This document shows positions 6,618 to 14,018 of a DNA stretch of 20,025 bases, piece by piece (the first letter of the stretch is position 1; each line of letters opens with the position of its first letter). The stretch is taken from contig JAEWLC010000013.1 of the NCBI GenBank assembly GCA_023393475.1, positions 1 to 20,025 on the forward strand, in the 5' to 3' direction. Below the pieces are notes generated by a model that was given only the letters and a program-made list of their open reading frames with translations, was not told the DNA's origin and searched no databases. Made by a program: the position numbers and the translations under genes. Origin of the DNA: Pseudomonadota bacterium. Its GTDB lineage: Bacteria; Pseudomonadota; Alphaproteobacteria; Rhizobiales; Devosiaceae.

Positions 6618-6940
6618 TGGCCTTCACCCTCGAAGACCTCGACCAGCGCATCGCTGCCCGGGCCGGGGCCCCGCCGGACGAGAGCTATACGGCAAAGCTG
6701 CTGGCCGGCGGCGTCGAGCGCTGCGCGAAGAAGTTCGGCGAGGAAGCGGCGGAGATCATCATTTCCGCAGTGACCAGGGACAAGAAGGGTACCGCGGGCG
6801 AAGCTTCGGACGTGCTCTATCACCTGCTGGTGCTGCTGCGCGCCGCGGACGTCCCGCTGAGCGACGTGATGGCGCAGCTCGAGCGCCGCACGGCGCAATC
6901 GGGCCTCCAGGAAAAGGCCTCGCGGGGGCAGCCCACGTGA
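6617..6940 (+). CDS. hisE: Phosphoribosyl-ATP pyrophosphohydrolase
   Basis: HisE hydrolyses PR-ATP to PR-AMP, the second step of histidine synthesis. The 107-residue all-helical MazG-like protein shows metal-binding motifs EEAAE near residues 42-46 and EASDVLYHLLVLL near 62-74. It is a stand-alone HisE, so the cyclohydrolase HisI must be encoded elsewhere; hisG and hisD are also absent from this window. ATG 6617 overlaps the hisF stop by one base and its stop overlaps coaA as GTGA, a continuous coupling chain. Confidence 0.95.
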   Translation: MAFTLEDLDQRIAARAGAPPDESYTAKLLAGGVERCAKKFGEEAAEIIISAVTRDKKGTAGEASDVLYHLLVLLRAADVPLSDVMAQLERRTAQSGLQEKASRGQPT

Positions 6941-7887
6941 CGCCGGACGAGCGCAAACTCGAGCCCTACCACTATTTCACCAAGGCCGAGTGGAGCCGCT
7001 TCCGCGCCGACGAGCCGATGACGCTCGAGCCGGCCGACATCGAGCGGCTGCGTGCCCTGACCGACCCGATCTCCTTTGCCGAGGCGGAGGAGATCTACCT
7101 GCCGCTGAGCCGGCTGATCTCGCTCTATGTCGAGGCGACGCAGGAACTGCACCGCGCCTCGACGCGCTTCCTCGGCGCCGACGACCGCAAGGTACCCTAC
7201 ATCATCGGCGTCGCCGGATCGGTGGCGGTGGGGAAATCCACCACCTCGCGCATCCTGCGCGCGCTGCTGAGCCGCTGGCCCAGTTCGCCTAAGGTCGACC
7301 TCGTGACGACGGACGGGTTCCTCTACCCGAATGCGAAGCTCGATGAACTGAAGCTGGCCGACCGCAAGGGCTTTCCCGAGAGCTACGACCGACAGGCGCT
7401 GATCCGCTTCCTCTCCGATATCAAATCCGGAAAACCCGATGTGAAGGTGCCGGTCTATTCGCACCTCGTCTACGACGTGGTGCCGGGCCAGTTCACCACC
7501 ATCGACCGGCCGGACATCCTGATCGTCGAGGGGTTGAATATCCTGCAGCCGGGCGAACTGCCCAAGTCGGGCAAGCCCATCGTCTTTGCTTCCGATTTCC
7601 TCGACTTCTCGATCTTCATCGACGCCGCCGAGGCCGACCTCACGGCCTGGTTCATGGAGCGCTTCCGCCGGCTGCGCCAGACCGCCTTCGCCGACCCCAA
7701 GAGCTTCTTCCACCGCTTCACCCAAATGAGCGCCGAGGAAGCGGAGAAGTTCGGCATGTGGGCCTGGACCGAGATCAACCTGCCCAACCTCCGCGACAAC
7801 ATCCAGCCGACCCGGAGCCGCGCCGACCTGGTGCTCACCAAGGGTTCGAGCCACACGATCGAGCGGGTCGCGCTGCGGAAGGTCTAG
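6937..7887 (+). CDS. coaA: Type I pantothenate kinase
   Basis: CoaA phosphorylates pantothenate, the first and regulated step of coenzyme A synthesis. The 316-residue product equals the length of the E. coli enzyme. It begins YHYFTKAEWSRFR, carries the P-loop GVAGSVAVGKSTTSR near residues 88-102, then TTDGFLYPN, the YSHLVYDV block, and DILIVEGLNIL, all typical of prokaryotic type I kinases. The start is GTG 6937 within the hisE stop (GTGA). Closing the his operon with coaA is usual in rhizobia (from memory). A hairpin repeat follows the stop. Confidence 0.96.
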   Translation: MTPDERKLEPYHYFTKAEWSRFRADEPMTLEPADIERLRALTDPISFAEAEEIYLPLSRLISLYVEATQELHRASTRFLGADDRKVPYIIGVAGSVAVGKSTTSRILRALLSRWPSSPKVDLVTTDGFLYPNAKLDELKLADRKGFPESYDRQALIRFLSDIKSGKPDVKVPVYSHLVYDVVPGQFTTIDRPDILIVEGLNILQPGELPKSGKPIVFASDFLDFSIFIDAAEADLTAWFMERFRRLRQTAFADPKSFFHRFTQMSAEEAEKFGMWAWTEINLPNLRDNIQPTRSRADLVLTKGSSHTIERVALRKV

Positions 7888-7908
7888 CCTTCCCGAACCC
7901 TCTCAGTC

Positions 7909-7988
7909 GTCATCCGCGGGCTTAGCCCGCGGACCCATGGGCGGCTAAGACATCGCTGGGGTCCCCGGGTCTTCGCCCCGGGGATGAC
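7909..7988. repeat. REP-like double-hairpin repeat between convergent genes
   Basis: The element begins GTCATCC and ends GGATGAC. The first hairpin, CCGCGGGC-TTA-GCCCGCGG, is at 7914-7932; the second, TCCCCGGG, seven-base loop, CCCGGGGA, is at 7962-7984. The first 32 bases recur at 12381-12412 with two differences. It sits between the convergent coaA and kinase genes and may stop transcription from both sides. The hairpin sequences match a repeat type I recall as dispersed in Rhizobiales genomes. Confidence 0.75.
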
Positions 7989-8025
7989 GGTGGGCCAGTC
8001 AACGCAGTGCGTCGGAAGTGGCGGG

Positions 8026-9027
8026 CTAGATCCCGACCTCGTGTTCCGCGGCCATCTGCTTGAGGTCGCGGACCGGGCGGGCGCCGATGTGGGAGATGAC
8101 TTCGCTGGCGGCGAGGCAGCCGGCCTGGAGCGCGGTACGGAGGTCGCGTTCGCGGGCGAGGGCGAGGAGGAAGCCCGAGGCGAAGAGGTCGCCGGCGCCG
8201 GTGACATCGACCACTTCGGGCACGGCATAGGCGGGCACGGTGATGATCTCGCCGTTGTGGATGGCCATCGCGCCCTGTGCGCCCATGGTGATGGCGGCGG
8301 TCTCGGCATCCTGGGCGATCGCCTGCACGGCGCCGTGGAAATCGGTCTGGTAGAGCGACTTCAGCTCTTCGATATTGCCGAACACGATGTCCATGGTCTT
8401 GGACCGGATCAGGTCGAGGAACTCGTCGCGGTAGCGGTTGACGCAGAAGGGGTCCGAGAGCGTGAAGGAGGCGGCGCGTTCGTGCTTGTGGGCGTAGTGC
8501 GCCGCCGTGACGAAGGCCTTCTTGGCCTCGGTCGGATCCCACAGGAAGCCTTCCATGTAGGTGATGGTGGCGCCGCCGATCTCATCTTCCTTGATGTCGG
8601 CGGTGGTGAGCTGGTGGCAGGCGCCGAGATAGGTGTTCATGGTCCGCTCGCCATGCGGCGAGACGAGGATCATGCAGCGAGCGGTCGCCGGGCCGTCGAC
8701 GAGGCGGGAGACGCCATAGTGGACCCCGATGCGCTTAAGGTCGTCCTCGAACACATCGCCGAGATCGTCGGCCGCGACCTTGCCGACGAAGGCGGCGCGC
8801 CCGCCGAGCGAGGCGACGCCGGCAGCGGTATTGCCCGAGCTGCCACCCGAGATCTGCTGCTTGTTGGCCGGCATCAGCTCGTAGAGGTAGGCGCTGCGCT
8901 CGGCATCGACGAGATGCATGATGCCTTCGGAGAGGCCTTCGCGCTCGAGGAAACCGGGTTCGAGGGGGGCGATGACGTCGACGATGGCGTTGCCGATGGT
9001 CAATACGTCGAAGCGGGCCTCGGCCAT
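8026..9027 (-). CDS. PfkB/ribokinase-family kinase, probably adenosine kinase-like
   Basis: The 333-residue product has the ribokinase fold. An N-terminal DVLTIGNAIVDVIAP strand comes first, the substrate-binding GGSSGNTAAGVASLGG motif at about residues 61-76, and the C-terminal signature DVTGAGDLFASGF with catalytic Asp280. The sequence resembles proteins annotated as adenosine kinase in Rhizobiales, but substrate (nucleoside or sugar) cannot be fixed from motifs. A TTG six bases upstream (9033) keeps the frame, but AGGGA lies six bases before ATG 9027 and would touch the TTG, so 9027 is preferred. It is transcribed alone, convergent with coaA and downstream of the co-directional tetR-type gene (76-base gap). 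Confidence 0.92.
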   Translation of the reverse strand: MAEARFDVLTIGNAIVDVIAPLEPGFLEREGLSEGIMHLVDAERSAYLYELMPANKQQISGGSSGNTAAGVASLGGRAAFVGKVAADDLGDVFEDDLKRIGVHYGVSRLVDGPATARCMILVSPHGERTMNTYLGACHQLTTADIKEDEIGGATITYMEGFLWDPTEAKKAFVTAAHYAHKHERAASFTLSDPFCVNRYRDEFLDLIRSKTMDIVFGNIEELKSLYQTDFHGAVQAIAQDAETAAITMGAQGAMAIHNGEIITVPAYAVPEVVDVTGAGDLFASGFLLALARERDLRTALQAGCLAASEVISHIGARPVRDLKQMAAEHEVGI

Positions 9028-9103
9028 CGGCAATCCCTGTCTGATATGTAGAAAAACGAGCCGGCGCCGGACTTAGAGGAGATTTCGTCGCGGTGCAACG
9101 GAA

Positions 9104-9703
9104 TCAGGGATTCTGGCCGCTCCGCAGCCGCGTGACGCCGCGTCGGGCCAGCTTGCGGATGAGCGGCTCGGCGCTGTCCGCCGTGACGCCGAGCAGCTGG
9201 CCGTCGAGCAGCAGCAGCGACAGGCCGTGCACGAACGCCCAGGCACTGATGGCCGCCTCGCCCGGCGCCTCGGGATCCTCCTTGGCCGCCGCGACTGCGA
9301 GGCTGGCATAGGCAGCGTCGGCGGCGCGCCTCAAGTCGGGATCCTCGAAGGTTCCGAGCTCGGATGAGAACATCAGCCGGTAGAGCCGCGGGTTGCCGAG
9401 CGCGAAATGCACATAGGCCTCGGCCATGTTGGCGAACTGCTCGCCGGCCGGCACGCCCTCCTTCGCCTCGTCTATTGCGGTCCCGAACTTTTCGAACCCC
9501 GCGGCCGCGATCGCCTGGATCAGCGCCTGCTTGTCGCGAAAATGCCGGTACGGCGCCGCCGCGGACACGCCGACCCGCCGCGCCAAGTCGCGCAGGCCGA
9601 CAGCCTCGGTGCCACCCTCGGCTAGGGCATCGAGCGCGGCGTCGACCAGGGCCCGGCGCAGGTCGCCGTGATGGTAGCGGTCGGACGGATCGGATGTTGA
9701 CAT
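9104..9703 (-). CDS. TetR/AcrR-family transcriptional regulator
   Basis: The 199-residue protein starts with RYHHGDLRRALVDAALDALAEGG and the helix-turn-helix LRDLARRVGVSAAAPYRHFRDKQAL (about residues 38-62), a textbook TetR DNA-binding domain. The C-terminal half contains the RYRLMF-type region and WAFVHGLSLLLLDG, matching the WHG-type ligand-binding domain. It is divergent from the DUF2214 membrane protein gene with 80 bases between the starts, so control of that gene and itself is the natural hypothesis. Ligand unknown. The Shine-Dalgarno before ATG 9703 is weak. Confidence 0.93.
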   Translation of the reverse strand: MSTSDPSDRYHHGDLRRALVDAALDALAEGGTEAVGLRDLARRVGVSAAAPYRHFRDKQALIQAIAAAGFEKFGTAIDEAKEGVPAGEQFANMAEAYVHFALGNPRLYRLMFSSELGTFEDPDLRRAADAAYASLAVAAAKEDPEAPGEAAISAWAFVHGLSLLLLDGQLLGVTADSAEPLIRKLARRGVTRLRSGQNP

Positions 9704-9749
9704 TGATTACATGCGGGCCTATCTAGATGAGTACAGTGTTAACATGCTG
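9697..9749 (+). promoter_or_regulatory. Candidate promoter and operator of the DUF2214 gene
   Basis: A perfect -35 hexamer TTGACA (9697-9702) is followed after 17 bases by TATCTA (9720-9725), a weak -10. Transcription would start near 9732. Just downstream lies the palindrome TGTTAACA (9737-9744), part of the 13-mer TGTTAACATGCTG that recurs with one change at 9777-9789 over the start codon. Position next to a divergent TetR gene suggests an operator. The -35 overlaps the first codons of the tetR-type gene. Confidence 0.4.
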
Positions 9750-9783
9750 CCTCGGCCGCGTCGAGGAGGAAGGATATGTTACC

Positions 9784-10233
9784 ATGCTGGATCTGACCCT
9801 GGCCATTCTCCACCATCTCGCGGTCTTCACGCTTGTCGGTGCCTTCGCGGCCGAGTTCATGCTGCTGCGACCCGGCCTCGAGGCGCGACGGCTCGGCCAG
9901 CTCGCCAGGCTGGACGCCGCCTATGGTGCGATCGCCGGGCTCGCCGTGATCGTCGGCATCGTGCGCGTGATCTTTGGCGCCGCGGGTTGGCAATACTACG
10001 TCGGCAATTGGGTCTTCTGGGCCAAGATGCTGGCCTTTGTCGGTGTCGGCATCGCCTCGATCCCGGCGACACGGCAGATCGCGCGCTGGCGCAGGGCGGC
10101 CAAGTCCGATGCGGGCTACGAGCCGCCGGCGGAAGAGGTGCTCGGCGCGCGCCGCTTCCTGTGGCTGCAGGTCGCGCTCTTCGTCTTCATCCCGGCCCTT
10201 GCCGCCGCGATGGCGCGCGGCTACGGCGCCTGA
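9784..10233 (+). CDS. DUF2214-family four-helix inner-membrane protein
   Basis: From ATG 9784 the product is 149 residues, with hydrophobic helices at about 4-27, 47-66, 76-94 and 125-143. The sequence (MLDLTLAILHHLAVF, AAEFMLLRPGLE, NWVFWAKM) looks like DUF2214 proteins, whose function is unknown; paired histidines His10-His11 in the first helix could bind metal or haem, which is speculation. The frame is open to 9727, but AAGGA nine bases before 9784 and family length favour this start. It is divergent from the TetR regulator and convergent with nth (nine-base gap). Confidence 0.85.
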   Translation: MLDLTLAILHHLAVFTLVGAFAAEFMLLRPGLEARRLGQLARLDAAYGAIAGLAVIVGIVRVIFGAAGWQYYVGNWVFWAKMLAFVGVGIASIPATRQIARWRRAAKSDAGYEPPAEEVLGARRFLWLQVALFVFIPALAAAMARGYGA

Positions 10234-10242
10234 CGTCGGCGC

Positions 10243-10914
10243 TCAGGTCGACTTGGGCGGCGGGGTCTTCGGCTCGAACCGGCACCAGTCCCGGATGATG
10301 CAGCGCCAGCAATCGGGCTTGCGCGCCTTGCAGATGTAACGGCCGTGCAGGATCAGCCAGTGATGCGCATGCAGCATGTACTGGTCGGGCACGACCTTCA
10401 GCAGCCCCTGCTCGACCTCGAGCGGAGTCTTGCCGGGGGCGAGCCCGGTGCGGTTGGAGACGCGAAAGAGGTGGGTATCGACTGCGATGGTCGGCTGCCG
10501 GAAAGCGATGTTGAGGACGACATTGGCGGTCTTCCGTCCGACGCCCGGCAGGCTCTCCAGAGCCTCGCGATCCTGCGGCACCTTGGATTCGAACTTCTCG
10601 ATCAGCTGCTGGCTCAGCGCAAAAGTGTTCTTCGCCTTGTTGCGAAACAGCCCGATCGTCTTGATCCGTTCCTCGATGCCGTCGACGCCCAGCGCCACCA
10701 TTTTCTCGGGCGTGTCGGCGAGCTGGAATAAAGTCTTCGTCGCCTTGTTGACTCCAGCATCGGTGGCCTGCGCCGACAGCACCACGGCAACAAGGAGGGT
10801 GAACGGGTTGACGTAGTCGAGTTCCCCCTTCGGTTCGGGGTTGCTCGCCGCAAAAGCGCCGAAAATCGCCTCGACATCTGCTTTCGGCAGTCGCTTCACT
10901 TTTTTCTGCGCCAT
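10243..10914 (-). CDS. nth: Endonuclease III (DNA glycosylase/AP lyase)
   Basis: Nth removes oxidised pyrimidines and cleaves abasic sites in base-excision repair. The 223-residue product has the helix-hairpin-helix LPGVGRKTANVVLN with catalytic Lys128, catalytic Asp146 in AVDTHLFR, and the C-terminal iron-sulfur loop Cys195-x6-Cys202-x2-Cys205-x5-Cys211 binding [4Fe-4S]. The frame stays open far upstream, but MAQKKVKRLPK at 10914 fits family length, and everything further overlaps two real genes on the other strand. It is divergent from the DUF2244 gene with about 40 bases between starts. Confidence 0.97.
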   Translation of the reverse strand: MAQKKVKRLPKADVEAIFGAFAASNPEPKGELDYVNPFTLLVAVVLSAQATDAGVNKATKTLFQLADTPEKMVALGVDGIEERIKTIGLFRNKAKNTFALSQQLIEKFESKVPQDREALESLPGVGRKTANVVLNIAFRQPTIAVDTHLFRVSNRTGLAPGKTPLEVEQGLLKVVPDQYMLHAHHWLILHGRYICKARKPDCWRCIIRDWCRFEPKTPPPKST

Positions 10915-10953
10915 TTCCGCCAACCCGATTCTCGGCTTATAGTGATGCCCAGG

Positions 10954-11433
10954 ATGACGACGCAAACGCAAGCGAGGCCGCTGTTCGCGGCAAAGCTGAC
11001 GCCCCACCGGTCGATGGGGCGCCGCGGATTCCGTGCGGTGATCGTCATGGTCGCGCTGCTCGCCACTATCCCCGGCATCGTCTTTTTCTCGATGGGCGCC
11101 TGGCCGATCGTCGGCTTCATGGTTCTCGATGTCGCCCTGATCGCCTGGGCGCTGTTCGCCCACCAGCGCGACGGCAAGCGCTATGAGCAGGTGACGCTGT
11201 GGCCGGACCAGCTCGAGCTGAAGCAGGTGGACGGCACCGGCAAGGAGACGCTGACGCGGTTCAATCCGTTCTACGTCAAGCTGGTGATCGATCGCGATTT
11301 CAACGAGCGCACCACCGGCCTGCATCTGAGGACCGGCGACCGCGACGTCGAAGTGGGCACCTTTCTCAACAACGACGAGAAATCGAGCTTCGCCAAGGCC
11401 TTCGGCACGGCGCTGAAGCGGGCCCGCGTCTAG
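10954..11433 (+). CDS. DUF2244-family membrane protein
   Basis: The 159-residue product (from ATG 10954) has a short polar N-terminus and the motif LTPHRSMGRRGFR. Two membrane helices follow at about residues 25-45 and 48-67, then a hydrophilic domain with VTLWPDQLEL and RFNPFYVKL, as in DUF2244 proteins. Function is unknown. Starts at 10942 (GTG) and 10945 (ATG) are possible; none has a good ribosome-binding site. A TATAGT at 10938-10943 would place transcription start near 10950, so a nearly leaderless message from 10954 is possible. It lies 57 bases upstream of the Ada-like gene in the same direction. Confidence 0.85.
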   Translation: MTTQTQARPLFAAKLTPHRSMGRRGFRAVIVMVALLATIPGIVFFSMGAWPIVGFMVLDVALIAWALFAHQRDGKRYEQVTLWPDQLELKQVDGTGKETLTRFNPFYVKLVIDRDFNERTTGLHLRTGDRDVEVGTFLNNDEKSSFAKAFGTALKRARV

Positions 11434-11490
11434 GGACGCATTCGTCAAAACCGGGTCGCAACGGCAGCGCCGGACGCCTATCTTGCCACC

Positions 11491-12354
11491 ATGAGCAAGC
11501 ACGAAACCATCATCGCCAATTCGGACTACGAGACCGTGCAGGCCGCCATCGCTTATCTCAGCGAGACCCTGCCCGACGAAGTCGACCTGCCGCGCTTTTC
11601 CCGGGCCCTCGGGCTGACCGAGCGGCAGCTCACGGACCTCTTCCGCCGCTGGTGCGGGCTGAGCCCCAAGAGCTTCGCCCAATGCGTGGCGCTGAACCAC
11701 GCCAAGAAGCTCCTCGCCGCCAACCAGAGCGTCCTCGACACAACCTACGAGGTCGGGCTCTCCTCGACCTCGCGCCTGCACGACCTGTTCGTGACGCACG
11801 AGGCCATGCCGCCCGGCGCCTATCGCAACCGGGGCGAGGGGCTGGAAATGACTTGGGGCATCGCGCCCTCGCCCTTCGGCACCGCCGTGTTGACCATGAC
11901 TGAGTACGGCCTCTCCGGCATCGGCTTTGCCGACGAGAATACCACCATCGAAGCCGCCTTCGAGGATCTCGCCAATCGCTGGCCGAACGCCAGCTATCGC
12001 CGCGACGACCGCGCCGTGGCGCCGGTCGCGGCGCGGGTGTTCGATCCCGCGCGCTGGGATGCCGACCAGCCGGTGCGCGTGGTGCTGATCGGCACCGACT
12101 TCGAGGTCAAGGTCTGGGAGACGCTGCTGAAGATTCCGGTAGGCAAGGCAACGACCTACCAGCGCGTCGCCAATCATATTGGCAGGCCCACCGCCGCGCG
12201 GGCCGTGGGTGCGGCCGTGGGCAAGAACCCGATCAGCTTCGTCGTGCCGTGCCACCGGGTGGTGGGAACGAGCGGCGCGCTGACCGGCTACCACTGGGGC
12301 CTGCCGCGCAAGCGCGCGATCCTGGGCTGGGAGAGCGGGGTGGTGGGGGCTTAG
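11491..12354 (+). CDS. Ada-like AraC-type DNA-binding/O6-alkylguanine-DNA methyltransferase
   Basis: The 287-residue protein joins an AraC-type helix-turn-helix domain (about residues 15-110; LGLTERQLTDLFRRWCGLSP, then EVGLSSTSRLHDLF) to a suicide methyltransferase domain. The latter is marked by FEVKVWETLLKIPVGKATTYQ, ARAVGAAVGKNP and the acceptor-cysteine motif PCHRVVG near residue 252. It repairs O6-methylguanine by transferring the alkyl group to that cysteine. It lacks the N-terminal zinc/methylphosphotriester domain that activates E. coli Ada, so whether it still works as a methylation-responsive activator is unclear. Sharing of this two-domain form among alphaproteobacteria is my recollection. 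Confidence 0.95.
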   Translation: MSKHETIIANSDYETVQAAIAYLSETLPDEVDLPRFSRALGLTERQLTDLFRRWCGLSPKSFAQCVALNHAKKLLAANQSVLDTTYEVGLSSTSRLHDLFVTHEAMPPGAYRNRGEGLEMTWGIAPSPFGTAVLTMTEYGLSGIGFADENTTIEAAFEDLANRWPNASYRRDDRAVAPVAARVFDPARWDADQPVRVVLIGTDFEVKVWETLLKIPVGKATTYQRVANHIGRPTAARAVGAAVGKNPISFVVPCHRVVGTSGALTGYHWGLPRKRAILGWESGVVGA

Positions 12355-12380
12355 GGCTTCCAGCCCTGGATCCACCAGTC

Positions 12381-12412
12381 GTCATCCGCGGGCTTGACCC
12401 GCGGACCCATGG
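12381..12412. repeat. Half-size copy of the REP-like repeat
   Basis: This copy matches bases 7909-7940 with two differences. Hairpin CCGCGGG-CTTGA-CCCGCGG is at 12386-12404 and begins with the same GTCATC end. It lies between the convergent Ada-like and gpmA genes, the same setting as the larger copy, which fits a dispersed repeat tolerated or used as a bidirectional terminator. The second hairpin arm is missing. Confidence 0.75.
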
Positions 12413-12454
12413 AATGTTGCACTATTGCCTGGGCTGGCGGGGGTGGCGACAGAC

Positions 12455-13069
12455 TCAGACCGCCACCGTCCCCTCGAGCTTCCCGTCGGCGCCGATCTTG
12501 TAGACCACCGGCTCGCCCGTCGCGAGTTCGCGCTTCAGGATCTGTTCGGGCGTCAGCCCTTCGATGGCCATGACGATCGAGCGCAGCGAATTGCCGTGCG
12601 CGGCGACGAGAACGGTTTTGCCGGCCTTGAGCAGCGGCAGGATCTCGGCGTCGAAATAGGGCAGCGTGCGCGCCGCCGTGTCCTTGAGGCTTTCGCCGCC
12701 CGGCGGGGGAACGTCGAACGAGCGGCGCCAGATCAGCACCTGCTCCTCGCCCCACTTGACCCGCGCGTCATCCTTGTTGAGCCCGGCAAGATCGCCGTAG
12801 TCGCGCTCGTTGAGCAGCTTCGAGCGGGTGATGGTGACTTCAGTGATACCCTGCGTCTCAAGGATCAGGTCCAGCGTATGCTGGGCGCGGCGCAGCGCCG
12901 ACGTGAAGTAGGCATCGGGCTTGAAGCCGGCCTTCTTCAGCCGCTCGCCGGTCGCCTTGGCTTCGCCGATGCCTTTCTCGGTGAGGTCCGGGTTGCGCCA
13001 GCCGGTGAAGAGATTCTTGAGGTTCCACTCGCTCTCGCCATGGCGCACGAGGATCAGCGTACCGGTCAT
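12455..13069 (-). CDS. gpmA: 2,3-bisphosphoglycerate-dependent phosphoglycerate mutase
   Basis: GpmA interconverts 3- and 2-phosphoglycerate in glycolysis. The 204-residue product is the short form usual in alphaproteobacteria (E. coli has 250). The active site is intact: LVRHGESEWN with phospho-acceptor His10, the TGW(R)NPDLTEKG block, SALRRAQHTLD, LNERDYGDLAG and VAAHGNSLRS with the second histidine. ATG 13069 has AGGA seven bases upstream and lies 11 bases after the dapB stop, so the two form an operon. The frame upstream of this start is inside dapB and is not coding. Confidence 0.96.
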   Translation of the reverse strand: MTGTLILVRHGESEWNLKNLFTGWRNPDLTEKGIGEAKATGERLKKAGFKPDAYFTSALRRAQHTLDLILETQGITEVTITRSKLLNERDYGDLAGLNKDDARVKWGEEQVLIWRRSFDVPPPGGESLKDTAARTLPYFDAEILPLLKAGKTVLVAAHGNSLRSIVMAIEGLTPEQILKRELATGEPVVYKIGADGKLEGTVAV

Positions 13070-13080
13070 GCAGGTGTCCT

Positions 13081-13890
13081 TCAGTTGAAGCCGAGCACGT
13101 CGGCCATGGAATAGAGCCCGGGCTGCTGGTCGCGCGCCCAGAGTGCCGCCCGCACCGCGCCATCGGCGAACAAAGCGCGGTTGTCGGCGATGTGGTTGAG
13201 TTCGATGCGCTCGGACGGGCCGGCAAGGATCACCTTGTGCTCGCCGATGACATTGCCGCCGCGCAGCGTCGCAAAGCCGATGCTGCCGGCCTCGCGTGCG
13301 CCGGTATGGCCGTCGCGGACGCGAACGGAATGCGTCTTGAGGTCGACATTGCGACCCAGTGCGGCAGCCTCGCCGAGCATCAGCGCGGTGCCCGAGGGCG
13401 CATCCACCTTCTTGTTGTGGTGCATCTCGAGGATTTCGATGTCGAAGCCCGGCAGCGCCGCCGCGGCCTGGCGCACGAGGCCGAGCAGCAGGTTGAGCCC
13501 GAGCGAGAAATTGCCGGCCTTGACGATGCGTGCCCCACTCGCCGCTGCCGCGGCAATGGCCGCGTCGTCGGCATCGCTGCAACCGGTGGTGCCGATGATG
13601 TGGATGAGCCCGCGCCTGGCGGCCGCCTGCGCCAGCGCCACCGAGTTGGCCGGGGCGGTGAAATCAACGATTGCATCGGCGGCGGAAAGCGCGGCATCGA
13701 CGTTGTCCGTGACGACGACACCCAGGGCATCGATTCCGGCGAGTTCGCCGGCATCGCGGCCGATGGCGGGCGCGCCGGCGCGGTCGAAGGCGGAATGGAC
13801 GATTAGGTCCGGCGTGGCGGCGATGGCCCGGATATTGGCCCCGCCCATCTTCCCGCCGGCGCCGGCGATTGCGATTCTCAGATCGGACAA
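13081..13890 (-). CDS. dapB: 4-hydroxy-tetrahydrodipicolinate reductase
   Basis: DapB reduces hydroxy-tetrahydrodipicolinate with NAD(P)H on the way to diaminopimelate and lysine. The 269-residue product has the nucleotide-binding loop IAGAGGKMG (residues 8-16), DFTAPANS near 77, GTTG near 100, and the catalytic EMHHNKKVDAPSGTA with His157/His158 and Lys161, matching E. coli His159/His160 and Lys163. No ATG fits. TTG 13890 is preferred because GGGAG lies six bases before it; GTG 13893 would be too close to that site. It is followed by gpmA 11 bases on and preceded by pyrF, all minus. Confidence 0.95.
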   Translation of the reverse strand: MSDLRIAIAGAGGKMGGANIRAIAATPDLIVHSAFDRAGAPAIGRDAGELAGIDALGVVVTDNVDAALSAADAIVDFTAPANSVALAQAAARRGLIHIIGTTGCSDADDAAIAAAAASGARIVKAGNFSLGLNLLLGLVRQAAAALPGFDIEILEMHHNKKVDAPSGTALMLGEAAALGRNVDLKTHSVRVRDGHTGAREAGSIGFATLRGGNVIGEHKVILAGPSERIELNHIADNRALFADGAVRAALWARDQQPGLYSMADVLGFN

Positions 13891-14018
13891 CACACTCTCC
13901 CGCAAACCCTTGGGTCGCCTATAGCGCACCGGGTCAGTGCCGCGAAAGCGGGAATCTCTGCGTGACGAGCCCGATTGCTGAGATCGCGGCTTTCGTGGGG
14001 ACGCCGGCCGACCGTGCC

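Noticed and set aside
7984..9051. Long plus-strand open frame opposite the PfkB kinase
   Set aside because: Low-complexity shadow; the minus-strand kinase has full family motifs.
10915..12375. Minus-strand extension of nth to a 710-codon frame
   Set aside because: The added part is opposite the DUF2244 and Ada-like genes; Nth family length and start fit 10914.
13939..13998. Imperfect inverted repeat between pyrF and dapB (CCGCGAAAGCGGG and GCGGCTTTCGTGG)
   Set aside because: Only about 10 of 13 positions pair and no T-tract follows; perhaps a decayed repeat, not supportable as a terminator.
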